From Hemileia vastatrix (Eukaryota > Basidiomycota > Pucciniomycetes > Pucciniales > Zaghouaniaceae): 64,000 nt of DNA. Numbering within the stretch: the stretch's first letter is position 1; the number at the start of each line of letters is the position of its first letter. Made by a program: the position numbers and the translations under genes. Under the pieces are notes generated by a model that saw only the letters and a program-made list of their open reading frames with translations, was not told the DNA's origin and searched no databases. Positions 44,129 to 55,561 of this stretch are shown here, piece after piece. The stretch is taken from positions 31,199,501 through 31,263,500 of the forward strand of contig JASXTE010000005.1 in assembly GCA_030280995.1 (NCBI GenBank). Direction: 5' to 3'.

Positions 44129-46807
44129 ATGACTGATCAAAGTGGTTTTACTGCACGTGAAGAAGAACTAGACTTAATTGATTATGATGAGCCTACTTCT
44201 GTAAGTTCTCCTTTAACAAGAAGAATTTCTCAAATTAATAAATCCTTGCCCCAAACAGGATGTGGAAATGGAAGAAGTAGAAATCCTAGTGGACAATACT
44301 CAGGATCAGAAACCCAGGACAAACCCACCAGAAGAGCTTCCAAGAGGCTTCAAAATAAAAAAGATGCCGTTGTCCCAGCAGATAAAGAATCTGTCAACCC
44401 ACATAAAGGAGTTAAAGACAGACAGCTTAAATCTAAAGGTAAGGGTAGATGCCTTGGAAGAATGGGAGAAAAGAAAAAATACTTCTCTCCAAGAGAAAAG
44501 GAAACCTCTTCCTCCCAGGGATCAACAACAATTGGCTCCCCAATCCCAAGAGATGGTAGAAGTGTCCAAGTGGCAGTAGGACTGGCTCAACACACAGTGG
44601 GACTACTTAGCTCAAAATCAGCATCAATTACCTCAGGTAGGTCCATCAAGGCCCACCCAGGCCAACCCCACTCCTCCCCACCCTTATCAAGGAGGCAAAT
44701 GAAGAAGGAAGCCCAACATGGTGATACCCAGCAAACCCTGGTACGTCCCTCTATTGATTCTCAAGTGCCTTTTCTTGTGGCTGACTCTGTTCCTTCAGGT
44801 AAATCTGGAAGGCAAGATGAAACCTTGAGACCTATAGAGGCTGGGAATAGTAGACAGTTATCTCATGTATCCAATCCATTACTTTTAATTGCTACCTCAA
44901 TGATTAATCCTGATATGGCTGTGATTGATGAAACTCTTGACCCTGAGTTCTATGAGAGTCTGGAAAGTTACTCAGTTTCCTTATTGAGAAACACTCCGGA
45001 TGTAGCAAGAATTAATGATGAGCACTTGAGAGATATTATTGCCAAGCAAAATCATATAATGAACAATATGCAATTGACTCAGAGATATAATAGTTTGTTA
45101 ACTGATCAGGGTTATCAAGCATTAAAAAGTGAAGCACAGAGAGTCTCTGATGAATTGTCTCATTACAAAGCAACCCATGAAAAGAAAATTGCTTTATGGC
45201 AAAATATAAAAAATGATTTGTCTAAACTAAAAGATACTGTATCTGCCTGTTGCCAGGAGGTAGAGATAGATAAGATAAATCTGAAAAGATTGAGTGACCA
45301 GTTGTCATCTTTTCAACATAAAAATCAATTATCTTTTGCAACTGTCAATGAAAGTTTATCTAGTCTTCCAAGAATGAAAACAAGACTAACAACCATTGAA
45401 GAAACATTGAACTCATTGTTAAATGACCAAAAATATTCTGAAAATTCTGTGAAGGAACATATAGTGCAGGATTCTCAACCAGTACCTGTGGCTAGTTCAT
45501 CTAAAATAAAAATTGATCCAGAAATACCTGTTGATAACACTGAGTTTCCATCAAAAACTGATGATGCACCAGGATCTGCAACAGAAGGATTAAACAATGA
45601 GATTTCAGCACAATTAGAGAAATTACAGCTGCTTCTTACTCAGAAACAAGCTAGTACTAAGGAGACTCCTTCAAATCAAAAGAATTGGCCAAAACTTGAC
45701 CAGTACCCAACATTTGATGGTGATTCTTCATCTGATTGGCAACAATTTATTTGCAGAATTGATAATTTAAAAAATTCTTACAAACTCCCAGATGAGGAAA
45801 TTGTGTCCAAATTAATTTCTTTGTTCACTAATGTTGCCCTGATGTGGTATGAATCTGTTCTCCTGGATGGGAATGACTATTCATGGGAGGATTGGAAGAA
45901 ATTAATTAAAGCACAATTTGGTGGCTCCAAGTTCAGAATGGCTCAACAAAGGCAGTATGAGGAAACTAGATATAGCTCTTCTACTGATAAACCTATTGAG
46001 TTTTTAATGAAACTTGTAAAAATCTTAAGGGCAATGGACCCAAATATGGAGTTTGATTTATGGAAGGACAGGATCCTCTATAAATTACCAATGTCTCTGA
46101 GAGACTTGATTGTGGCTAGGACTGAGTTCTCCAAAGAACCCTCTTCTTTCATTAATACTTGCAATGAGATACTTCTAAACAATAAGTATGATGCAAGAAG
46201 ATTCATTCCTAGGACCCCTTTGGAGAAACCCTCCACTTACCAACAAAAACCTCTGGAAAAGGTTGGTTAACCTTCTGCCCCTGTTGCACCAAAGAAGTAT
46301 GCAACAAACACTTGCTTCAAGTGCAACAAGCCTTGGCAGAAAGGCCATGTTTGTGACAAGAAGATAAATCTTGTGGAACAAACAGAGGAGCATGCTGATG
46401 ACACAGTGGCACTGGATGATACATCAAGTGATTGTGCCAGCAATATTTCATATGAATCTCAACAAGAAATCTTGATGCTGGAAGAAGATATTCATTATTT
46501 AAATACTATTGACATTGATAATAATGATTTATCTACAGTTGAGGATGCTGAGATCATAAAGAACATTGAGGATAACTCAATTGTTATTGCCCCTCTTAAG
46601 GCACCAGTCTTGATTAATGGAACCAGCATTGAAGTTGTTCTGGATTCTGGAGCTGGAGGAAGTGTGGTATCTGAAAGAGCACTTGCCTCAGTAGATCAAG
46701 ACTATAAATCTAAACTGTTGCCTATCATTTCTGAAAATTGGAGAGGGTATGGCTCTGTTTTGTCCCCCATTGGTAAATACAAAGCCACAGTGTTTTTTAA
46801 ATATAAC
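44129..46807 (+). pseudogene. gag and protease 5' part of element D
   Basis: It starts MTDQSGFTAREEELD. It is collinear and nearly identical with D': basic N-terminus, coiled coil, capsid-like NWPKLDQYPTFDGD, then a TAA at 46268-46270 where D' has a lysine codon (AAA). After it come the zinc knuckle CFKCNKPWQKGHVC and protease DSGAGGSVVSERAL. It ends at 46807 where D' inserted (target ATAAC) and continues at 55567. Confidence 0.9.
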
Positions 46808-47625
46808 TGTCAAGGTATACTTTTAGTCTAGAAGATTTGGTACGTAGTTCTACGAGGATTTAAAAGGCTTAAATGGATTATCAACAATTTTGTACGTATT
46901 TCTTAATTCAAAGGTGAATGTTTTTACTCAATAAAAGAGGTAGGATTAAAATATTAATATAAATTATAAATTAGAATTACGCTATTGTAAATACTAATGA
47001 TATAGAATATAAGAATAAGTGTTTATTTGATTAATAGTTGTAATAAAATGGTTTGGTAAGATAGAATAATCAAAAGACAACAAAAAGAGAGGCCTTTTAT
47101 AGGCAAAGGAGAGACAAAGCACGGAAAACAAATTCTAAAAACAGCAGGAAAAGAGAGAGAAAAAGAACATTCCAGAAAAGTATTTCAAATAATAAAGTTA
47201 TTCTAAAAAGAAGGCGTCAAAAAAGATGTATTTACAGAGTATGTCAGAAATACATCAATATTTTTAATATTTACTGTAAAAGTCAATCCTAAATAAGAAA
47301 TTTGGTTTTTTTGTATATATTTAATATTATTTGAATATTTAAATCTTATTTTATCTTTGTATTTATTTTTTAATATAAAATTTTCCCAACCTGTCAAATG
47401 AGCACGGTGTTAGAGAAAAATATAAGGGACAAAATTATAATTTTAATTTTAATTATTTATTTAATTAATTAATTTAATTTTAACATTTTGTAATTAGTTA
47501 ATTTATTATAACTAATTTTAATGTAACTAAATGATAATTAAATGATAATTAAAAATGATAGGGTGCGGCTTCATCCAGTAAATAATTAATTATTTCACTG
47601 GGTAAGTCTAGTAGCCTGGCTGACA
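46808..47625 (-). repeat. 3' LTR of D'
   Basis: On the minus strand it runs from TGTCAGCCAGGC (47625) to ACCTTGACA (46808). It is preceded by AGAGTGAGGGAG, the polypurine-tract position. It is 818 bp, six shorter than the D LTRs through small indels. Confidence 0.92.
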
Positions 47626-47659
47626 CTCCCTCACTCTAAAAAAAACAATAAAAAAAATG

Positions 47660-50600
47660 CTATGATTTTTTCTTTTTATACTTTTTTAGTAGAGTAGGAA
47701 GATTAGATATCTCCTTCCCAGGTATCCAAGAATCATATTCAGATGATTTATTCTTGAATCTCAATAAGTATTCTGTACCTTTCTCAGCAGTGACTATTCT
47801 GTCATTTAAAATTTTTTCAATTTCTGCTGTCTCAGTGATTTCATTTGGGGTTTTCTTTGGTCTACCCCTCCTTCTTGGAAATAAATCACTATTGGATGTG
47901 TAAGGTTTCAAAAGAGATATTGGAAAAACAGGATGTTTTCTGTCATATGGGGAATACAGAATAACTTCAACTGCATTATCTCCAATCATTCTTCTTACAA
48001 CAAAAGGACCAACAAATGGATCTTTTAATTTGTTATTACCTTGTAAGTTGAAGTGGACTGTAGAAATCAACACTTCATCACCCTTTTTAAAAGTGTATTC
48101 TTTATGGGATTTGTCCCATCTTTTCTTCTCATATTCAAATGATTTTTCAATACATTTTTGAGCATGATTTCTGCATAGTTGTTGCATTTGAAGAAAAGAT
48201 TTTACACCAGGATGTATATCCAATTTAGGTATTTTGTTATTGAGAATTTGGGCAGGAGTATTAGGAACATATCCAAGCCAGAGCTCAAAAGGCTTCCTTT
48301 GAGTAACAGAATGAACAGTGCTATTATAAGCAAATTCTAACCCAGGAAGTAAGGTAACCCAATCATGAGTGAATCTGTCATTATCTTTATACTCAAGGCC
48401 AAAGGCACAATATCTTCTTATCATGTCCTCTAAAGTCTGAATCATTCTTTCAGCTAAACCATCAGTCTGAGGGTGATGGGCAGTAGAAAGTTTCAGATCA
48501 CAACCACAAACATCCATCAGAGACATCCAAAATTCAGAAGTAAATTTAGGGTCTCTGTCAGAGATTATGGCTTTAGGAAAACCAGCAGTATTAAACATAT
48601 GAGACCACCATAAGAAAAGCTAATTCTTTAGTGGAAACATCCTTGTGGGTAGGGATAAATTTACACATTTTTGTGAATCTGTCCACAATAACCCAACAAG
48701 AGTTATAACTGTCTTTACCAGCAATAGGTAATCCTGTTACAAAATCCATGTTTATTATTTGCCATGGGGCATCAGGAGGTTCAATATGTTGCATTAATCC
48801 TGCTCTTTTACCAGTTAATCTTTTTGATTTTTGGCATGAATCACAGGATTCAACATATAATTTTGTGTCTTCAGACATATTAGCCCACCAAGCAGTGTTC
48901 TTAATTCTGATCATTGTTTTGTCAAGATCAAAATGTCCAGCTAATATGTCATCATGACAAATTTTCAAGATGATTTCTTTCATAGAAGGAGGAATAACAA
49001 TAACATTACTCAACTTTCTTCTATAATATAGATATCCTTCATCAATTGAAAATTTTCCTTTTTCCAAACCTTTTTGGTACTTTGGTGGAAGGGTTTTAAT
49101 TAATGCTTGTATTGAAGCATTCTTTGGATCATTTAATATGGTGCATAACTTTTTCAAGTCAGTGTCCTTATCATATGATTCCAGAATAAGCTGTAATAGC
49201 TCTTCCTCCATATCAACCACATATATCCCATGGATATGGATAATTTCATCCTCAGGATCATATGCAGGATTTGAGTCATCATTTGGTAAGGGTAACCTTG
49301 ATAACATATCCACATTTGAGTGACCAATACCAGCTCTGTGAATAATTGTCATTCTCCCTCTGTACTCTTGAACAGCCAGCTGCCATCTAAACATATGTCT
49401 ATTAGGTGTTTTCAAGTTTAAAAGGGATTTAACTGCACTGCAGTCAGTGACAAGTTCAAATTTCTGGTCATCTAGGTAATAATGAAGCTTTTCTAGAGCC
49501 CATACTACAGCTAAACACTCTAATTGAGTAGCACCATATTTCAATTCACTATTTCTCAAAGTTCTTGAAATATAACAAATTACTACTTCTGAAACTTTAT
49601 CATTTATCACTTGTTTTTGATGTAGGGCAGCACCAAGACCAATGAAACTGGCATCAGTGTACAAAACAAATGGTTGATCAAAGTCAGGTAAAGCAAGAAT
49701 TGGTGCTGACATCAAACAGTGTTTCATAGTGTCAAAGGCTCTTTGTCTTTCACTATTCCAGACAAAAGCAACATCCTTTCTAGTTAATTGGGTAAGGGGT
49801 AAAGCTATGACTTGGTAATTTTTAATATACTGTCTATAGTATCCACACATTCCCAAAAAACTTTGGAGCTCTCTTACTGTTGTAGGAGCTTTCACCTGTT
49901 GTATGGCTGCCACTTTGTTCTGGTCAACACATATCTGTAAGCCTGAAACAACATGGCCAAGAACTTTTAAAGAATGGAAACCAAATTTACATTTCTTCAA
50001 AGCAAGTGTCATATTTATTTCGTCCATTTTCTGGAATACTTTACACAGGTGTTTAAGATGGTCCTCAAATGTTTTTGAGAATATAATGATATCATCAATA
50101 TAAACCATCAGCCAACCTTCAATTATCTCTTGATGGAATGTGTTATCCCTTACTTTTTGGAAAACAGAAGGGGCATTTTTAGGGCCAAATGGCATCCTAA
50201 TATACTTATAAATACCCATATGAGTGGCAATCATCAGAAAGTTCTGAGAGTTCTTCTCAACAGGCACCTGGTGATATCCCTTATTACCATCCAAACAGCT
50301 GATATATTTAGCACCCTGTAAAGTAGCATGTATAGAGCTGATTCTAGGTAAAGGATAGATATCATCAACAGTATAAGTATTTAGTGCTCTATAATCACCA
50401 CATAACCTGGCTTTATCTTTCTCATAAGAAATTAGGACAGGTGAGATAACACAATATTTAGGTGTTTCAACTACCTTTTCAATAATATTCATTTTTAAAA
50501 GGGTAGAGATATTATCCTCAATATCTTTTCTCTTTGTGGGAGAAGCAGGATAAGGCTTCTTCTTTAAACTAGGTGGTATATCAGTTAATGGGCAAGACAA

Positions 50601-53600
50601 TGAAAGTTTCATTTCCTCTTTAACTAATCCCAGTTCATGTGACCCATGAGCAAAGGCCATAGGAAAAGATTTTATCAAGTTAATGATGGAATCTTTATCC
50701 TCACCAGAAAGTTGTTCTCCAAAAGAGGCATTGTCAATTTCAGACATAAGGGCATGCATTTCCTTTGTAGATCTTCCTTTATATTGAACCACAGAATTAC
50801 ATGTGTTCAATTCTGGTTTTAATAATTTTTTAGGGGAGGAAATTTTAAATTTTCTCTTCCCATTCAACCCCATTGTGAAACATTGGTTTGAAGGATCCAA
50901 TTTTATGCCATACTTGGTTAAAATATCATTCCCTACAATAAACCAATTGCTCAAGTTATCATTTTTCATGACAACAAAATCACAAATAGCTCTTACAAAA
51001 CCATGGTTATATTTAAAAAACACTGTGGCTTTGTATTTACCAATGGGGGACAAAACAGAGCCATACCCTCTCCAATTTTCAGAAATGATAGGCAACAGTT
51101 TAGATTTATAGTCTTGATCTACTGAGGCAAGTGCTCTTTCAGATACCACACTTCCTCCAGCTCCAGAATCCAGAACAACTTCAATGCTGGTTCCATTAAT
51201 CAAGACTGGTGCCTTAAGAGGGGCAATAACAATTGAGTTATCCTCAATGTTCTTTATGATCTCAGCATCCTCAACTGTAGATAAATCATTATTATCAATG
51301 TCAATAGTATTTAAATAATGAATATCTTCTTCCAGCATCAAGATTTCTTGTTGAGATTCATATGAAATATTGCTGGCACAATCACTTGATGTATCATCCA
51401 GTGCCACTGTGTCATCAGCATGCTCCTCTGTTTGTTCCACAAGATTTATCTTCTTGTCACAAACATGGCCTTTCTGCCAAGGCTTGTTGCACTTGAAGCA
51501 AGTGTTTGTTGCATACTTCTTTGGTGCAACAGGGGCAGAAGGTTTACCAACCTTTTCCAGAGGTTTTTGTTGGTAAGTGGAGGGTTTCTCCAAAGGGGTC
51601 CTAGGAATGAATCTTCTTGCATCATACTTATTGTTTAGAAGTATCTCATTGCAAGTATTAATGAAAGAAGAGGGTTCTTTGGAGAACTCAGTCCTAGCCA
51701 CAATCAAGTCTCTCAGAGACATTGGTAATTTATAGAGGATCCTGTCCTTCCATAAATCAAACTCCATATTTGGGTCCATTGCCCTTAAGATTTTTACAAG
51801 TTTCATTAAAAACTCAATAGGTTTATCAGTAGAAGAGCTATATCTAGTTTCCTCATACTGCCTTTGTTGAGCCATTCTGAACTTGGAGCCACCAAATTGT
51901 GCTTTAATTAATTTCTTCCAATCCTCCCATGAATAGTCATTCCCATCCAGGAGAACAGATTCATACCACATCAGGGCAACATTAGTGAACAAAGAAATTA
52001 ATTTGGACACAATTTCCTCATCTGGGAGTTTGTAAGAATTTTTTAAATTATCAATTCTGCAAATAAATTGTTGCCAATCAGATGAAGAATCACCATCAAA
52101 TGTTGGGTACTGGTCAAGTTTTGGCCAATTCTTTTGATTTGAAGGAGTCTCCTTAGTACTAGCTTGTTTCTGAGTAAGAAGCAGCTGTAATTTCTCTAAT
52201 TGTGCTGAAATCTCATTGTTTAATCCTTCTGTTGCAGATCCTGGTGCATCATCAGTTTTTGATGGAAACTCAGTGTTATCAACAGGTATTTCTGGATCAA
52301 TTTTTATTTTAGATGAACTAGCCACAGGTACTGGTTGAGAATCCTGCACTATATGTTCCTTCACAGAATTGTCAGAATATTTTTGGTCATTTAACAATGA
52401 GTTCAATGTTTCTTCAATGGTTGTTAGTCTTGTTTTCATTCTTGGAAGACTAGATAAACTTTCATTGACAGTTGCAAAAGATAATTGATTTTTATGTTGA
52501 AAAGATGACAACTGGTCACTCAATCTTTTCAGATTTATCTTATCTATCTCTACCTCCTGGCAACAGGCAGATACAGTATCTTTTAGTTTAGACAAATCAT
52601 TTTTTATATTTTGCCATAAAGCAATTTTCTTTTCATGGGTTGCTTTGTAATGAGACAATTCATCAGAGACTCTCTGTGCTTCACTTTTTAATGCTTGATA
52701 ACCCTGATCAGTTAACAAACTATTATATCTCTGAGTCAATTGCATATTGTTCATTATATGATTTTGCTTGGCAATAATATCTCTCAAGTGCTCATCATTA
52801 ATTCTTGCTACATCCGGAGTGTTTCTCAATAAGGAAACTGAGTAACTTTCCAGACTCTCATAGAACTCAGGGTCAAGAGTTTCATCAATCACAGCCATAT
52901 CAGGATTAATCATTGAGGTAGCAATTAAAAGTAATGGATTGGATACATGAGATAACTGTCTACTATTCCCAGCCTCTATAGGTCTCAAGGTTTCATCTTG
53001 CCTTCCAGATTTACCTGAAGGAACAGAGTCAGCCACAAGAAAAGGCACTTGAGAATCAATAGAGGGACGTACCAGGGTTTGCTGGGTATCACCATATTGG
53101 GCTTCCTTCTTCTTTTGCCTCCTTGATAAGGGTGGGGAGGAGTGGGATTGGTCTGGGTGGGCCTTGATGGACCTACCTGAGGTAACTGATGCTGGTTTTG
53201 AGCCAAGTAGTCCCACTGAGTGTTGAGCCAGTCCCACTGCCACTTGGACACTTCTACCATCTCTTGGGATTGGGGAGCCAATTGTTGTTGATCCCTGGGA
53301 GGAAGAGGTTTCCTTTTCTCTTGGAGAGAAGTATTTTTTCTTTTCTCCCATTCTTCCAAGGCATCTACCCTTACCTTTAGTTTTAAGCTGTCTGTCTTCA
53401 ACTCCTTTATGTGGGTTGACAGATTCTTTATCTGCTGGGACAACGGCATCTTTTTTATTTTGAAGCCTCTTGGAAGCTCTTCTGGTGGGTTTGTCCTGGG
53501 TTTCTGATCCTGAGTATTGTCCACTAGGATTTCTACTTCTTCCATTTCCACATCCTGTTTGGGGCAAGGATTTATTAGTTTGAGAAATTCTTCTTGTTAA

Positions 53601-53684
53601 AGGAGAACTTACAGAAGTAGGCTCATCATAATCAATTAAGTCTAGTTCTTCTTCACGTGCAGTAAAGCCACTTTGATCAGTCAT
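47660..53684 (-). CDS. Gag-pol polyprotein of D' (one frameshift in integrase)
   Basis: The frame from 53684 runs 1697 codons to 48591; the last 312 codons (48598-47660) are in another frame. It is a Ty3/gypsy polyprotein with gag and pol in one frame. Approximate residues: basic/disordered 1-290; coiled coil 300-450; capsid-like from about 514; zinc knuckle CFKCNKPWQKGHVC about 729-742; protease DSGAGGS about 838; RT with SCLDGNKGYHQ about 1130 and YIDD about 1194; RNase H YTDASFIGLG about 1340; integrase HHCC about 1576-1621, with core D in NMDFVTG about 1645. The rest of the core (SDRDPKF, HHPQTDGLAERM) and a chromodomain-like tail (TEYLLRFKNKSSEYDSWIPG) are in the second frame. The break is a TTTT run near 48612 where D has TTT, so it is a one-base insertion; D shows the family normally has no frameshift there. 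Confidence 0.92.
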
Positions 53685-54743
53685 TTTAAAATTCTACTGA
53701 AATGAAGGAAAAGAGACAAAATTAATTAGTCTTTTATTTTTAATTTTTATTTAACAGAAATAAAATAAAAATAAATCAAAAAAAATCTTTTTAGGATAAA
53801 AATCAACTTAAATAAAATTAATAAAAAAAATTTAAAACCAGGATAATGCAATCAACTGTAGAAATAAATTAGAATATCTATTAATTTTTATTTTCAGGAT
53901 TTAAATCAACTAATTTATTACCAGGATTTATTGTCAACTGAAATAATCAAATATGAATCTTTATTAATAAAAATTATTTTAACTGATTAATTAACTACCA
54001 GGACTTAATGTCAACTGAAGTAATTTAAATATGAATTTTATTACTTAAAAAGATTTATTGGATTACCAGGACTCAAAGTCAACTGAAGTAATGAAATGTT
54101 AATTATTTATTAAAAAAATATAATTGTCAGGACAATTTGTCAACTGGAACAATTAATTAATCAGGACAAATGTCAACTGAAAAATTATAATAATTATTTT
54201 ATTTAATAAAATATTTTATTGTCAGGACAGTTTGTCAACTGGAACAATTTAAATTCAAATTAATCAGGACAATTTTCAACTGAAAAATGATAATAATTAA
54301 TATTAATATATAATTATTTTATTACCTCTGGGACTAAGAACAGTTATTGCTCTATTATGGTCAACCAGGAAAAATAAAAAAAAAATATAATAATAAAATT
54401 AAATTCCAATTACCAGACACCTCCCCCTGCAAAATGAGCAAATTAATGCCACTTACAGAGTGCTGAGTAAAAGGAAATACGTAGCAAATGAAGAGTGAAG
54501 AGTAACCCACAAATAGTAATCACAATAATTACCACGATATATACGATCTTTAGTCAGTATATGAACTTAAGTTTTGGAGCGCGGTTCGATTCCCGTTCGC
54601 AGCAAAAACTTTTATCACGTGACGTATGACGTTCGTCGTTTTCTTGCCTCCACTCGTCCTTTACAGGTGCTTCTACGCCGATGGTCCTCTCGATTACGCC
54701 TCAAGTAACGTTGCGCCGTCAATATTTCGGAAAGGTTCCCAAT
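53685..54743 (-). other. Leader of D'
   Basis: Same organisation as 43070-44128 on the opposite strand. The TTGAC…GTCCTG array lies at about 53830-54330 (plus strand reads CAGGAC…GTCAACTG). The tRNA-like segment has GGTTCGATTCC at 54583-54593. GGTTCCCAAT abuts the LTR, in the primer-binding-site position. Confidence 0.8.
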
Positions 54744-55561
54744 TGTCAAGGTATACTTTTAGTCTAGAAGATTTGGTACGTAGTTCTACGAGGATTTAAA
54801 AGGCTTAAATGGATTATCAACAATTTTGTACGTATTTCTTAATTCAAAGGTGAATGTTTTTACTCAATAAAAGAGGTAGGATTAAAATATTAATATAAAT
54901 TATAAATTAGAATTACGCTATTGTAAATACTAATGATATAGAATATAAGAATAAGTGTTTATTTGATTAATAGTTGTAATAAAATGGTTTGGTAAGATAG
55001 AATAATCAAAAGACAACAAAAAGAGAGGCCTTTTATAGGCAAAGGAGAGACAAAGCACGGAAAACAAATTCTAAAAACAGTAGGAAAAGAGAGAGAAAAA
55101 GAACATTCCAGAAAAGTATTTCAAATAATAAAGTTATTCTAAAAAGAAGGCGTCAAAAAAGATGTATTTACAGAGTATGTCAGAAATACATCAATATTTT
55201 TAATATTTACTGTAAAAGTCAATCCTAAATAAGAAATTTGGTTTTTTTGTATATATTTAATATTATTTGAATATTTAAATCTTATTTTATCTTTGTATTT
55301 ATTTTTTAATATAAAATTTTCCCAACCTGTCAAATGAGCACGGTGTTAGAGAAAAATATAAGGGACAAAATTATAATTTTAATTTTAATTATTTATTTAA
55401 TTAATTAATTTAATTTTAACATTTTGTAATTAGTTAATTTATTATAACTAATTTTAATGTAACTAAATGATAATTAAATGATAATTAAAAATGATAGGGT
55501 GCGGCTTCATCCAGTAAATAATTAATTATTTCACTGGGTAAGTCTAGTAGCCTGGCTGACA
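54744..55561 (-). repeat. 5' LTR of D'
   Basis: On the minus strand it runs from TGTCAGCC (55561) to CCTTGACA (54744). The TATA box GCCTATAAAAGGCC is near 55025-55040 and would start the D' transcript. Confidence 0.92.

Larger units (their letters stand above)
46808..55561 (-). mobile_element. Ty3/gypsy element D', nearly intact, inserted in D in inverse orientation
   Basis: 8754 bp with two 818-bp LTRs (46808-47625 and 54744-55561) that differ at about one position. The target duplication ATAAC (46803-46807 and 55562-55566) is perfect, so this is a recent insertion of a family member into the protease region of a resident copy. The order on the minus strand is LTR, leader, gag-pol, AGAGTGAGGGAG, LTR. 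The only coding lesion I see is one extra T in the integrase region. Confidence 0.95.

Noticed and set aside
48591..48625. Programmed ribosomal frameshift in pol of D'
   Set aside because: The same position in D is in frame with one fewer T, and gag/pol boundaries in this family need no frameshift.
54540..54605. A functional tRNA gene
   Set aside because: The T-loop/B box matches, but the T-stem, anticodon stem and acceptor stem do not pair well; kept only as a tRNA-like segment.
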